Source: Paracoccaceae bacterium (lineage in GTDB: Bacteria; Pseudomonadota; Alphaproteobacteria; Rhodobacterales; Rhodobacteraceae). Taken from it: a stretch of 64,000 nt of DNA. The position numbers and the translations under genes are program-made. The stretch is taken from NCBI GenBank assembly GCA_026710155.1, contig JAPORQ010000014.1, positions 1 through 64,000 of the forward strand. Direction: 5' to 3'. How positions within the stretch are numbered: the first letter of the stretch is position 1; each line of letters opens with the position of its first letter. The notes below the pieces were generated by a model. The model saw nothing but the letters and a program-made list of their open reading frames with translations, had not been told where the DNA came from and searched no databases. Shown piece after piece: positions 29,218 to 37,994 of this stretch.

Positions 29218-30384
29218 GTGGCAAGGTTAGAGTTAAAAGGAATATCCCGTAAACTAGGGGGAAAAAGGATATTGGAGGATGTCTCGCTAACCTTGGACGC
29301 CGGCGAATTGACATGTCTTCTGGGACCTTCGGGGTGTGGTAAAACCACCACGTTGAGAATTATTGCAGGTGTTGACCGGCAAGATACTGGAGAGGTCTTG
29401 ATTGATGGTCGGGCGGTATCCAGCAAAACAGTGAATGTTCCGCCCGAAAAGAGATCAGTTGGACTCCTCTTTCAGGATTTTGCCCTGTTCCCCCATCTCA
29501 CGGTCGAGGAGAACGTTGCCTTTGGTCTAATCGGAAGAGGATCAAACAGGAAGGACAGGATTACCGAACTGTTACATCGGGTCAACCTTGAACCATTGCG
29601 GAAAAAATTCCCACACCACCTTTCCGGAGGTGAACAGCAAAGGGTGGCTCTGGCCAGGGCCCTGGCACCGAAACCCAGAATAATGCTTTTGGATGAACCA
29701 TTTTCCAATCTTGATGACAGATTGAGGGATTACGTCAGGGAAGAAACCATCAATATACTCATGGAAGAAAAGGTGGCAGTTTTGCTGATAACCCATGAAC
29801 CTTCCGAAGCGATGCGTATGGCTGATGAAATCGTATTGATGAAAAAGGGTAGAATTGTACAAACCGGATCACCTTATGATCTCTATAATTTTCCCAGAAA
29901 CCGCGATGTTGCTTCGTTTTTCTCCGATTTGAATGTAATACACGGGGTAGTGGAGAATTCAGAAATCAATACACCCTTTGGAAAATTTTCCACTCCCGAA
30001 TTCAAAGATAGAGCTGATGTTGAGGTTATTATTCGTCCCCAACACATACGAATTGACTTTGATAGAAAAGGCAGAGAACCCGTTCCAACCGCCGAAGATG
30101 GTGTGCCTGTTCCTGTTACGGTGGCTAAGTCCCGATATATGGGAAATACCAGTCTAGTTGAATTTCGTATGGAGAATGGCCAGTCAATGTTGAAAGCTTC
30201 CGTCCCTTCGGTCTTTTTACCCAAACCCGGAGCAAGGATGTGGTTGAGTCTCAAGCGAAGCAGATGCTTTCTCTTTCCCTGCATCACTCAGACCAGGTTA
30301 ACTGATCCCTATAGGTATAAGAAAGACGATGGTTCGCTCCATAACAATAGTCCCCCGTTACTTGAATCAAGTGAAGGGGATTAA
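29218..30384 (+). CDS. ABC transporter ATP-binding protein (CysA/PotA/FbpC type)
   Basis: This 388-residue ATPase belongs to the importer class that includes FbpC. Walker A is GPSGCGKTTT (about residues 36-45), the Q-loop LLFQDFALFPHLTV, the signature LSGGEQQRVALARAL, Walker B IMLLDEPFSNLD and the switch His in LLITHEPSEA. A C-terminal TOBE-type regulatory domain starts near residue 240. The last 30 residues are polar and unlike the family. No permease or binding protein lies nearby, so its transport partners are elsewhere or lost. The start is a GTG at 29218 with a poor ribosome binding site, so the exact start is uncertain. Confidence 0.85.
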   Translation: MARLELKGISRKLGGKRILEDVSLTLDAGELTCLLGPSGCGKTTTLRIIAGVDRQDTGEVLIDGRAVSSKTVNVPPEKRSVGLLFQDFALFPHLTVEENVAFGLIGRGSNRKDRITELLHRVNLEPLRKKFPHHLSGGEQQRVALARALAPKPRIMLLDEPFSNLDDRLRDYVREETINILMEEKVAVLLITHEPSEAMRMADEIVLMKKGRIVQTGSPYDLYNFPRNRDVASFFSDLNVIHGVVENSEINTPFGKFSTPEFKDRADVEVIIRPQHIRIDFDRKGREPVPTAEDGVPVPVTVAKSRYMGNTSLVEFRMENGQSMLKASVPSVFLPKPGARMWLSLKRSRCFLFPCITQTRLTDPYRYKKDDGSLHNNSPPLLESSEGD

Positions 30385-31268
30385 TCCCTAAGAGCCTGTT
30401 CCATCAGTCAAAAAATGTAGCAAATTCAATACATTTTCAGACAAAAACCATTTTTGGCTTCAAGTCAGTTCTGAATTTCAGGGTGAACAGCATCATTTTT
30501 ATTGTTTTTGGGACTTATGATTCAGGCTTTTACAACCTGTTATTTAAATTGCTAAGTTAATAAACTGCCTGAAACTCATATGGTTTACTCAAGTTATAAC
30601 CAAAAATATAAACTTAATTAGTGCCTACCGAGAAAACACTCGATTTTTGACAAATCGTCAAAAACCCAGGCAGTCAAATCACCCCCGTTTCATCAAAAAC
30701 AGATGGCCGTGAACGGTTTTTCCCCAATAACACATCAGGATGGCGGGAGCAGGTGGTCAGGCTGCCAATGGCAGGCGTCGACGCTGCCGTTCCGGAAACA
30801 ACTGGCGCCGGCGGCGAAATCGGCGAAGCCGGTTAGAGGGGCTGTGGACCGCCGCCCTTTTTTGCCCCGTGCGACAACTGTACGGTAACGATGGCTTTCA
30901 CCCTGCTGGAAGATGGACGGGAAATTTTCAAACCGACCCACCACAAAAATCGCATGGGTTTTCAATCTTGGGCAAAGAACCGTGAGTCAACCAGAAAAGG
31001 GGCCGAAATCAGGGGTTGGGGAAACGAGGATATAATCCTCAAAATAAACAAAGAGTGTGTGTCACTAATTCCATTCGGTATATTCCTTCAAAATCCCTTA
31101 TTACTGAGGATGAAACACAGAAAGTTCTATTGAATTGCCATTCCGAGGTCAGGAAGTCTGGAATTTGTGAAAAACCGACTGGAATTGTCAATTTTTTTTG
31201 ATTTTTGATTCAAGCCCTAGGTTTATATCAATGCGAAAACCTTCAATAAACTTCACTGTAGTAATTAA
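30385..31268. other. Accessory intergenic region with hairpin and GC-rich patch
   Basis: No gene is supported in this 884-base stretch. At 30646-30666 there is a hairpin with 8-bp arms TTTTTGAC and GTCAAAAA around AAATC. It lies about 260 bases after the ABC ATPase gene, and I am not sure it is a terminator. From about 30740 to 30900 the composition turns abruptly GC-rich (GGCGCCGGCGGCG), with frames that look coding-like but are broken by a TAG. The segment 31132-31161 is an inverted match (27 of 30) to 26670-26699 inside the transposon-like element, so part of this region is mobile-element debris. Confidence 0.4.
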
Positions 31269-32555
31269 ATGTTGCAAGGAACAAGCCCTCTAAAGCGAGG
31301 TCAAAAGATAGCCGTAGTTGGCTCTGGAGTTTCAGGGTTAGGTGCTGCCTGGCTTCTTTCACCTCATTATGAGGTTGCCCTCTTTGAAGCGACGGGACGA
31401 ATTGGTGGCCATGCATTAACCGTTTCAGTGAACAGAAACGACATGGAAATTCCCGTGGACATTGGGTTCATCGTTTTTAACAAAGTCAATTATCCCAATT
31501 TGACAAAACTGTTCGATTTGTTGGAAGTGCCCATTCAGAAAAGTAACATGTCCTTTGCAGTTTCCGTCAACGGAGGTGAGTTTGAATATGGCTCTAGTAG
31601 TATGGGTGCTTTTTTTTCCTACCCTACCCACTTTTTGAAACCTGCCTTCTGGGGTTTGTTGCTGGATATTTTAACCTTCTACAGAACGGCATCAAAGGAT
31701 ACAGCCTCAGATCAGAACATAAGTGTGGAGGAACTTATTCGTCGCCGAAACTTTGGGGAATGGTTTGAAAAATATTACCTGCTCCCAATGAGCGGAGCAA
31801 TTTGGTCGACGCCAAGATCAGAGATGTTAAAATTTCCAGCAAACTTATTGGTTAAGTTTTTTGAACACCATGGTTTGTTATCGCTTACCGGTCAACACCA
31901 ATGGTGGACGGTCTCGGGGGGATCCAAAAATTATGTACATAAACTTATGGCTCAAACAAAAGCCAATGTACGGTTGAATGCTCCAGTGCAAGCTGTAAAA
32001 AGAGGTCCAGAGGGTATTTCAGTGAAAGCAAAAGGTCAGGAAGTTGAAACCTTTGATCATGTAATTTTTGCGTGTCATTCCAATGATGCTTTGGAAATCC
32101 TAAAAGATGCAAATGCTGAAGAGCATTTCGTACTGAGTTCCATACCATATCGTTCCAACCGGATTATTCTTCATCAGGACGCAAGTCTCATGCCAAAACG
32201 AAAAGCATGTTGGGCAAGTTGGGTGTATTTGACAAATACCAAGGGTGATGAGGAACAAGCTTCCGTAACTTATTGGATGAACTCCCTTCAAGCGATACCA
32301 ATGAAAACACCATTGTTTGCCACCCTTAATCCTAACAAAACCATACCAGAAGAATCTATTTTTGCAGAGCACATTTTTGAACATCCACAATATGATCACA
32401 GAGCAGTTCAAGCCCATGAAAATCTACCTAACATTCAGGGGCGGTCCAATACTTGGTTCTGTGGTGCTTGGGCAGGAATGGGGTTTCATGAGGATGGTTT
32501 CCAAAGTGCAATAAAGGTTGCAAGGATGATGGGGGTTAATCCACCATGGAACTGA
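31269..32555 (+). CDS. FAD-dependent amine-oxidase-like oxidoreductase (COG2907)
   Basis: This 428-residue flavoprotein has the dinucleotide-binding motif VVGSGVSGLGAAWLL (Gly18, Gly20, Gly23) followed by FEATGRIGGHA, as in the phytoene-desaturase/amine-oxidase group. It is the first gene of a tightly coupled six-gene operon ending in a CFA-synthase-like methyltransferase. The same gene set is the singlet-oxygen (sigma-E/ChrR) regulated RSP1087-1091 cluster of Rhodobacter sphaeroides, which is linked to furan fatty acid formation. By that analogy it may oxidise or desaturate a methylated acyl chain; this is inference. The next gene overlaps it by 10 bases. Confidence 0.85.
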   Translation: MLQGTSPLKRGQKIAVVGSGVSGLGAAWLLSPHYEVALFEATGRIGGHALTVSVNRNDMEIPVDIGFIVFNKVNYPNLTKLFDLLEVPIQKSNMSFAVSVNGGEFEYGSSSMGAFFSYPTHFLKPAFWGLLLDILTFYRTASKDTASDQNISVEELIRRRNFGEWFEKYYLLPMSGAIWSTPRSEMLKFPANLLVKFFEHHGLLSLTGQHQWWTVSGGSKNYVHKLMAQTKANVRLNAPVQAVKRGPEGISVKAKGQEVETFDHVIFACHSNDALEILKDANAEEHFVLSSIPYRSNRIILHQDASLMPKRKACWASWVYLTNTKGDEEQASVTYWMNSLQAIPMKTPLFATLNPNKTIPEESIFAEHIFEHPQYDHRAVQAHENLPNIQGRSNTWFCGAWAGMGFHEDGFQSAIKVARMMGVNPPWN

Positions 32556-33310
32556 TGAATCCATCTGTGGTTCGATGTAAGGTTTGCCATATCCGTAAAG
32601 TTCCGGTTGAGAATAGTTTTACCTATGATATTGACTACTTGTTACTTGATGAATTAGCACTGAAAAATATTCATAAAACGCGATTGTTTTCTTTCGGCAA
32701 ACCGAACCTGATTTCTCTTTATCCTTCTGATCATTCCTTGGTGAGGGAGGGTGGGGTAGATGAAATTTTCCAACTAGCCCGTGAAATGGGTGTCACGGGT
32801 TGTGAACGCATTCTCTTACTAACCCATCCAAGGTATTGGGGTTATACGTTCAATCCGGTTAGTTTCTGGTTGTTATTCAATTCCCATGGTGGTTTAAGGG
32901 CTGTGTTTGCAGAAGTTCACAACACCTTTGGAGATCGCCACACTTATTTGTGTACTGGCCCCAATGGTGCTAATATTGAGTCAGAAACTTGTACGTCTTC
33001 AAGAAAAAATTTTCACGTTTCTCCTTTTTTCGACATTGAAGGAAACTACAGATTTCATTTTTTAGTCACAAAGTATCGTATCGCAATAAAAATCTTTTAC
33101 AAGGATAACAACAGTGGTGGACTTGCAACTTCAATTGCAGGTGATCGCAAGGCGTTTAGTGATGCAGAGTTGGTAAAGGCATTGTTCAGACATCCCTTTG
33201 GATCAATCAGAATGAATGGTTTAATTCATTGGCAGGCAATAAAGCTGTGGAGAAAAGGGGTTCGATACCGATCACGTCCAGACCCACCCTCCAAAAACAT
33301 CACTCGGTAA
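32546..33310 (+). CDS. DUF1365 family protein
   Basis: This 254-residue cytosolic protein belongs to DUF1365 (COG3496). Family landmarks are VRCKVCHIRKVPVENSFTY at the start, LLTHPRYWGYTFNPVSFW in the middle, and FHVSPFFDIEGNYRF followed by the C-terminal ALFRHPFGSIRMNGLIHWQAIKLW. Biochemical activity is not established, but it occurs almost always beside the COG2907 flavoprotein and a CFA-type methyltransferase, as here. A methionine at 32555 is an alternative start nine bases inside. Confidence 0.85.
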   Translation: MELMNPSVVRCKVCHIRKVPVENSFTYDIDYLLLDELALKNIHKTRLFSFGKPNLISLYPSDHSLVREGGVDEIFQLAREMGVTGCERILLLTHPRYWGYTFNPVSFWLLFNSHGGLRAVFAEVHNTFGDRHTYLCTGPNGANIESETCTSSRKNFHVSPFFDIEGNYRFHFLVTKYRIAIKIFYKDNNSGGLATSIAGDRKAFSDAELVKALFRHPFGSIRMNGLIHWQAIKLWRKGVRYRSRPDPPSKNITR

Positions 33311-33323
33311 AGAACTCAAAGCA

Positions 33324-34556
33324 ATGGAACTACGAAGGGACGATTTGATCCGGGCATCCACGGTTGCCGGAATGCTGGCCTTCGCTGGTTTGCCCTTGTA
33401 CATACATGTTCCCCAATTTTATGCAGAAGAAATGGGGGTTAATCTTGCCATTTTAGGTTCGGTTTTACTTCTTGCTCGTGCCGTGGATGGTTTCCAGGAC
33501 CCAATCATTGGTTTTTTGGCAGACCGTTGGAAGGCATACCGAGAGCTTTGGATTATCATCTCTAGTGTTTTGCTTTTGGTTGGAATTTCATTGCTGTTTT
33601 CTCCAACCAGTTGGTTCAACCCGATTTGGCGATTAGTGTTGGGTTTGCTTGCAGCATTTACTGGCTTCAGTGCCATGCAGATTGCACTGTATGATCATGG
33701 GCTTGCACAGGCAGAACAATCTGGTGGAGGCTATACACGTATAGCCCTTTGGAGAGAGGCAATTGGAATCATTGGGGTATGCTTGGCTGCGGGAGCTCCG
33801 CTTATTCTCACCTTTTTTATGGAATCCTCCATTGCCTATAGTGGTTATGCGATTATTCTTGGTCTGTTGGGGGTAATGGCATTATGGCGGATGAAAGGTG
33901 GCTGGCTGGCTTCTGGAAAATCCTTTCTGAACATTGGTTTCAGGAAAGCCCTTAGGGTGGAGGGAGTTTGGCAAATATTAGTTTTTGGCTTTGTTAACGC
34001 ACTTCCCACAGCATTAACATCTACTTTATTTCTCTTTTTTGTTGCCGATGTTCTGGATGCAGAAATCCATGCCGGACCATTACTAATTTTATTTTTTGTT
34101 GCCGCCGCAATCGCAGCGCCTTTTTGGGCAAAACTTGCCAATCGAATTGGCAGAAAGCCTGCCCTGGCAACAGGAATGTTTCTGTCCGTACCGGTGTTTG
34201 TCTGGACTTGGATCTTGGAACCGGGAGATGTTTTGCCATTTTATTTTATCGTGGCAGCCTCTGGTGGTGCACTCGGTGCGGATACCATTTTGGTTCCTGC
34301 AATGTTGGCTGCCAGAATCAGAGGTGGTGGCGGACAGGTATTTTCCCTTTGGACATTTTTGCAAAAGTTTGCCTTGGCCATAGCGGCAGGTGTATCCCTA
34401 CCCTTTTTGGCATTTGTGGGATATGAACCAAATACGGTCTTGGAGTCAAGCCGATCTGCCCTGGCAACAGCTTACGCGCTTGTGCCGTGCATACTTAAAT
34501 TGATTGCCATCCCGTTTCTTTTGGTATTTGTAGATGATAAGAGGTACTCAGAGTGA
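33324..34556 (+). CDS. MFS transporter (GPH/melibiose-carrier type)
   Basis: This 410-residue integral membrane protein has about 12 hydrophobic helices. The early loop DGFQDPIIGFLADRW corresponds to the R-D-x-x-x-D-P-x-x-G-x-x-x-D-R signature of the glycoside-pentoside-hexuronide type carriers. In the equivalent Rhodobacter cluster a carrier of this type sits in the same position. Its cargo is unknown; a lipid or lipid precursor would suit the context, but that is a guess. The end overlaps the next gene by GTGA. Confidence 0.85.
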   Translation: MELRRDDLIRASTVAGMLAFAGLPLYIHVPQFYAEEMGVNLAILGSVLLLARAVDGFQDPIIGFLADRWKAYRELWIIISSVLLLVGISLLFSPTSWFNPIWRLVLGLLAAFTGFSAMQIALYDHGLAQAEQSGGGYTRIALWREAIGIIGVCLAAGAPLILTFFMESSIAYSGYAIILGLLGVMALWRMKGGWLASGKSFLNIGFRKALRVEGVWQILVFGFVNALPTALTSTLFLFFVADVLDAEIHAGPLLILFFVAAAIAAPFWAKLANRIGRKPALATGMFLSVPVFVWTWILEPGDVLPFYFIVAASGGALGADTILVPAMLAARIRGGGGQVFSLWTFLQKFALAIAAGVSLPFLAFVGYEPNTVLESSRSALATAYALVPCILKLIAIPFLLVFVDDKRYSE

Positions 34557-35086
34557 AACTAAGACACTTCCCAGGAACCAATCTTCTTTATGACATTGGA
34601 ACACAATCTGTTAAAGACTATGTGGACGAAAAACCTTCCTTGGATCTACGGGAGTTTTTGAATGGTCCCATAAGCGGTTCTGGTGCATTTTTTGGTTTTG
34701 GTGCCAAGCAGGTTCGACGGTTTACCATCACCATGAATGGTTCCTGGTCTGGCAATGTCGGGAAAATTGAAGAAGAATTTTGCTACCATGATGGAGAAAA
34801 GGGCGATCGTTGCTGGAACATGAACTTTGGTTCCGCTGGCTCCTTCACCGCAACAGCCCATGATGTGGTGGATCAGGCACATGGTCTCCAGTGCGGAAAC
34901 TCATCCCTGATGCGGTATAAAATAATAATCCCAAGAGGCAAAGGTCAAATCATTGTCAGCATGGAAGATTGGTTCTTCTTGATGGAAGATGGTATCCTAA
35001 TTAACCGTGCACGAATGACTAAATTTGGTTTAAAGGTTGGCGAGATCATCGCTTCCTTTCAAAAAAATCCCCAAGGCTCCGGTTGA
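34553..35086 (+). CDS. DUF3833 family protein
   Basis: This 177-residue protein matches DUF3833. It has LDLREFLNGPISGSGAFFGFGAKQVRRFTI near the start and the downstream pattern of beta strands ending in EDWFFLMEDGILINRARMTKFGLKVGEI. No clear lipoprotein signal is visible. The GTG start at 34553 overlaps the MFS stop. Function is unknown; the family is a steady companion of the CFA-like/DUF1365 cluster and is structurally lipocalin-like by its strand pattern, which is inference. Confidence 0.8.
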   Translation: MKLRHFPGTNLLYDIGTQSVKDYVDEKPSLDLREFLNGPISGSGAFFGFGAKQVRRFTITMNGSWSGNVGKIEEEFCYHDGEKGDRCWNMNFGSAGSFTATAHDVVDQAHGLQCGNSSLMRYKIIIPRGKGQIIVSMEDWFFLMEDGILINRARMTKFGLKVGEIIASFQKNPQGSG

Positions 35087-35105
35087 ATTCACAAGGTCTG
35101 CTTTC

Positions 35106-35885
35106 ATGAATAATCTGCAGGGAAAACGTTTGTGGTTGATTGGTGCAAGCACCGGCATTGGTCGTGAACTTGCCCTGCTTCTTGCCAGAGAAGGTGTCGC
35201 AGTCGTTGTTTCCGCTAGAAACAAAGATGCCCTGCAATCTCTCATTCAAGAGATGGAACCTGTGGAAACTGAAATGGGGAGCCACGGTTTGGTTGTTTAT
35301 GATGTCAAAAAAATGGATATGGCAAAAGGTGCTTTCGAAGATGCTGGAGAATTGGACGGTATGATATATTGTGCCGGTGCGTATGAACCAATGGCAGCCC
35401 ATAAACCACATCTGTCTGCATTGGAGGAGATGGTGGCAATCAATTGCTGCGGAGCGTTTCGGGTTCTTGCAGAAACCGTTCCAAGGTTTGTTCAACGAAA
35501 AAGTGGATACATACTCTTGATCGGTTCCATTTCAGGGTATCGGGGTCTTCCAAATGCCTGGGGATACGGTGCAACCAAAGCTGCTCTCATGCACATGGCT
35601 GAAAACCTAAAATGTGATCTCATGGGTTCCGGTGTACGAGTTCAAATTTGCAATCCGGGATTTGTAGAATCACGATTGACGGATAAGAACAATTTCAAGA
35701 TGCCTTTTATCATGGATACCAAATCAGCGGCCCAACGCATAGTCAAGGGTATGAAGTCCAAACGCTTCGAAATAGCTTTTCCGTTGATTATGGTATTCGC
35801 ACTCAAATTTCTGGCCCTTTTGCCAAGACCACTTTACTTCGCCTTAATTTCCGTAATGGGCAACAAATCAGGTACAAATTCATGA
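35106..35885 (+). CDS. Short-chain dehydrogenase/reductase of the fatty-acid modification cluster
   Basis: This 259-residue classical SDR has the cofactor loop GASTGIGRELA (about residues 13-23), the catalytic serine in IGSISG, and the intact Tyr-x-x-x-Lys in YGATK. A longer frame starts upstream inside DUF3833, but the ATG at 35106 gives the family N-terminus directly before the cofactor strand. It is the fifth of six coupled genes, and its stop overlaps the methyltransferase start (ATGA). It probably acts on an acyl or aldehyde intermediate; the substrate is unknown. Confidence 0.85.
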   Translation: MNNLQGKRLWLIGASTGIGRELALLLAREGVAVVVSARNKDALQSLIQEMEPVETEMGSHGLVVYDVKKMDMAKGAFEDAGELDGMIYCAGAYEPMAAHKPHLSALEEMVAINCCGAFRVLAETVPRFVQRKSGYILLIGSISGYRGLPNAWGYGATKAALMHMAENLKCDLMGSGVRVQICNPGFVESRLTDKNNFKMPFIMDTKSAAQRIVKGMKSKRFEIAFPLIMVFALKFLALLPRPLYFALISVMGNKSGTNS

Positions 35886-37102
35886 CCACACCGATCAAAA
35901 AAAGAATGGTAACACTGAACCAGGTTGCAACAAATCACAAGCTGCGCTTGATCCAATCCATTCTGAGTAAAATGGAATATGGAACGATTCAGGCAGAACT
36001 GCATGATGGGAATAGAATTGAAGTCGGAGGCTGCAATTCTGGTTTCATAGGAGAAATCCGTGTTCACAACCCGAAATTTTTCAGCCGATTGCTCCGTGAT
36101 GGGAATGTTGGTTTTGGTGAAATGTATATGGATGGATGGTGGTCTACACCCAATCTGGAGAACTTATTGGATGTGATTTTATTGAATAATCATATCTTGG
36201 TAAATGGTTTCCCTGGTAGTGGATTGTTTCGAATAAGGCAAAAGTTTGCGCATTTGCTCAATGCGAACAGTCGAAAGGGTTCTAGCCGAAATATTGCATA
36301 CCATTATGATCTTGGAAATGAGTTTTATCGCTTGTGGCTTGACGACACTCTCACCTATTCCTCTGCTTTGTTCAAGCATGAGAAGGAAACACTTTCTCAA
36401 GCACAAATCAACAAGTACGCTGCTATTTGCGACCGGTTTGAGTTGAAACAAGACGATCAGGTATTAGAAATTGGGTGTGGATGGGGTGGATTTGCAGAGT
36501 TCGCAGCCAAGGAAAGAGGAATAAAGGTCACCGGACTAACAATTTCGAAAGAACAACAAGAGCATGCCAGGAAACGTGTCTTTGAAGCGGGTTTGGCAGA
36601 GCGGGTATCCATTCATTTACGAGATTACAGGGACGAACAGGGAACCTATGATGGCATTGCTTCTATTGAAATGATAGAAGCGGTGGGGGAGAAGTATTGG
36701 CCGGTGTACTTCAAAACGCTTTATGATCGACTTCGCCCCGGCGGTGTTGCCGCCATACAAGCCATCACGATTTCCGATAGCTTGTTCCCGAATTACAGGC
36801 AAGGTGTTGATTTCATGCAAAAGCATATTTTTCCTGGAGGAATGCTTCCAAGTAAAAATGTCATGGTGCAACAAGGACAGTCAGCCAATCTGAAGCCAGT
36901 ATGTTTGCATAGTTTTGGGGGGTGTTACTCTAAAACATTACGGTTGTGGAGAAGCCAGTTCAATAAACGTTGGAATGAGATTTCCCAGTTGGGTTTTGAT
37001 AAACGATTTAAACGAATGTGGAATTATTATCTCGCTGCAAGTGCCGCCAGTTTCAGGGCAAACTCAATAGATGTAATACAGGTAGGCTATAAAAAATTGT
37101 AA
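35882..37102 (+). CDS. Cyclopropane-fatty-acyl-phospholipid synthase-like methyltransferase
   Basis: This 406-residue SAM-dependent enzyme methylates the double bond of acyl chains in membrane phospholipids. The SAM-binding motif LEIGCGWGGFAEFAA is near residue 195. Downstream are SIEMIEAVGEKYW and FMQKHIFPGGMLPS, which are diagnostic of the CFA family. An N-terminal lipid-binding domain precedes them. In clusters of this type the product can be a methylated acyl chain that is later oxidised to a furan fatty acid rather than a cyclopropane ring. It is the last gene of the operon; the tat genes start 155 bases on. Confidence 0.9.
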   Translation: MTTPIKKRMVTLNQVATNHKLRLIQSILSKMEYGTIQAELHDGNRIEVGGCNSGFIGEIRVHNPKFFSRLLRDGNVGFGEMYMDGWWSTPNLENLLDVILLNNHILVNGFPGSGLFRIRQKFAHLLNANSRKGSSRNIAYHYDLGNEFYRLWLDDTLTYSSALFKHEKETLSQAQINKYAAICDRFELKQDDQVLEIGCGWGGFAEFAAKERGIKVTGLTISKEQQEHARKRVFEAGLAERVSIHLRDYRDEQGTYDGIASIEMIEAVGEKYWPVYFKTLYDRLRPGGVAAIQAITISDSLFPNYRQGVDFMQKHIFPGGMLPSKNVMVQQGQSANLKPVCLHSFGGCYSKTLRLWRSQFNKRWNEISQLGFDKRFKRMWNYYLAASAASFRANSIDVIQVGYKKL

Positions 37103-37256
37103 TGGAATAGGACCACATGAGTTTCCAATTGGATAATTGTCAAAGAAAAGGCCAAAGGAGATATATTCAATCGCTTGAATTTCTTGAATAGAAGCAGGTA
37201 ATGGTTTATATCTGATATGGGTGGGTTGAAGCCCAAATTGTAACTGGAGTATTTAA

Positions 37257-37436
37257 ATGTTGAACAATATTGGAATTCCTGGACTGTTGCTGATAACAAT
37301 AGTTGTATTGGTTCTGTTTGGACGCGGCAAGATTGCCGGGCTCATGGGAGAAGTTGGCAAGGGGTTTTCTTCCTTTAAAAAAGGGCTGAAAGAAGGTCAG
37401 GAAGAAATTACATCTGAAAGTGAACAGGAAAAATAA
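37257..37436 (+). CDS. tatA: Sec-independent (Tat) translocase protein TatA
   Basis: This small protein of 59 residues reads [20 protein letters not shown], then the hinge [17 protein letters not shown] and an amphipathic helix [11 protein letters not shown], followed by an acidic tail. One short N-terminal membrane helix, the Phe-Gly hinge and the amphipathic helix are the TatA layout. It is shorter than E. coli TatA (89) because of a short tail. CTGGAGT lies before the ATG. It is the first gene of tatABC and forms the translocation pore for folded proteins with twin-arginine signals. Confidence 0.92.
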   Translation: MLNNIGIPGLLLITIVVLVLFGRGKIAGLMGEVGKGFSSFKKGLKEGQEEITSESEQEK

Positions 37437-37460
37437 TCAGACAATTTTGTAAGGGCTGTC

Positions 37461-37985
37461 GTGTTTGACCTTGGATGGGGCGAACTCCTAATTGTTGGGG
37501 TTGTGGCCTTGATTGTAGTAGGCCCCAAGGACCTGCCCGGAATGTTCAAATCCGTGGGGCAGGTGATGGGCCGGATGAGGGGAATGGCCCGTGAATTCCA
37601 AAGAGCCATGGACAGTGCAGCCAGTGAAACAGGAGTCAAGGATCTTTCCACGGGCATAAAGGCAGTCACTTCACCAAAACAGTTGGGAATGGACAAGTTC
37701 AATGAAATTGCCGACAGGATGAAAGATGGTTTGAACCTTCCAGATAATAAGATCATGTCTACGGACCTCAAAGAACCCCCGAAGAAAAAGAATTCTTCTG
37801 AAAAGAAAGTTGCTTCCAGTGCCGCCAAGGAGACAAGCAACGGTGATGATGCAGTGAGTTCGAAGAATAATCAAATGCTCGCGGAAGACAAGGAACCAAC
37901 TGCTTCAGTTGATGAAAATGCCGGTACAGAGATAATCTCTGACCCAAATGGGGGTGAAACAAATAAAAATGTCTCGGTGCGTTGA
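37461..37985 (+). CDS. tatB: Tat translocase protein TatB
   Basis: This 174-residue protein has the TatB N-terminus MFDLGWGELLIVGVVALIVV, with the helix-breaking hinge GPKDLP and an amphipathic helix. A long charged cytoplasmic tail follows, rich in Lys, Glu and Ser. TatB and TatC form the receptor for twin-arginine signal peptides. The start is a GTG at 37461, since the residues that follow match the family exactly. tatC begins nine bases after it. Confidence 0.93.
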   Translation: MFDLGWGELLIVGVVALIVVGPKDLPGMFKSVGQVMGRMRGMAREFQRAMDSAASETGVKDLSTGIKAVTSPKQLGMDKFNEIADRMKDGLNLPDNKIMSTDLKEPPKKKNSSEKKVASSAAKETSNGDDAVSSKNNQMLAEDKEPTASVDENAGTEIISDPNGGETNKNVSVR

Positions 37986-37994
37986 GATTGAGTC

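Noticed and set aside
30646-30666. Hairpin TTTTTGAC/GTCAAAAA as terminator of the ABC ATPase gene
   Set aside because: It is about 260 bases past the stop, its arms are AT-rich and there is no distinct T-run, so it is only noted inside the region entry.
30740-30990. Arginine-rich small ORF in the GC-rich patch
   Set aside because: Arginine runs come from reading GC-rich DNA in a random frame; the alternative frame is broken by TAG and neither has a recognisable start.
31200-31268. Sigma-E (ChrR-type) promoter before the fatty-acid operon
   Set aside because: A TGATTC is present, but no TAAGA-like -10 box at proper spacing could be found, so I do not claim it.
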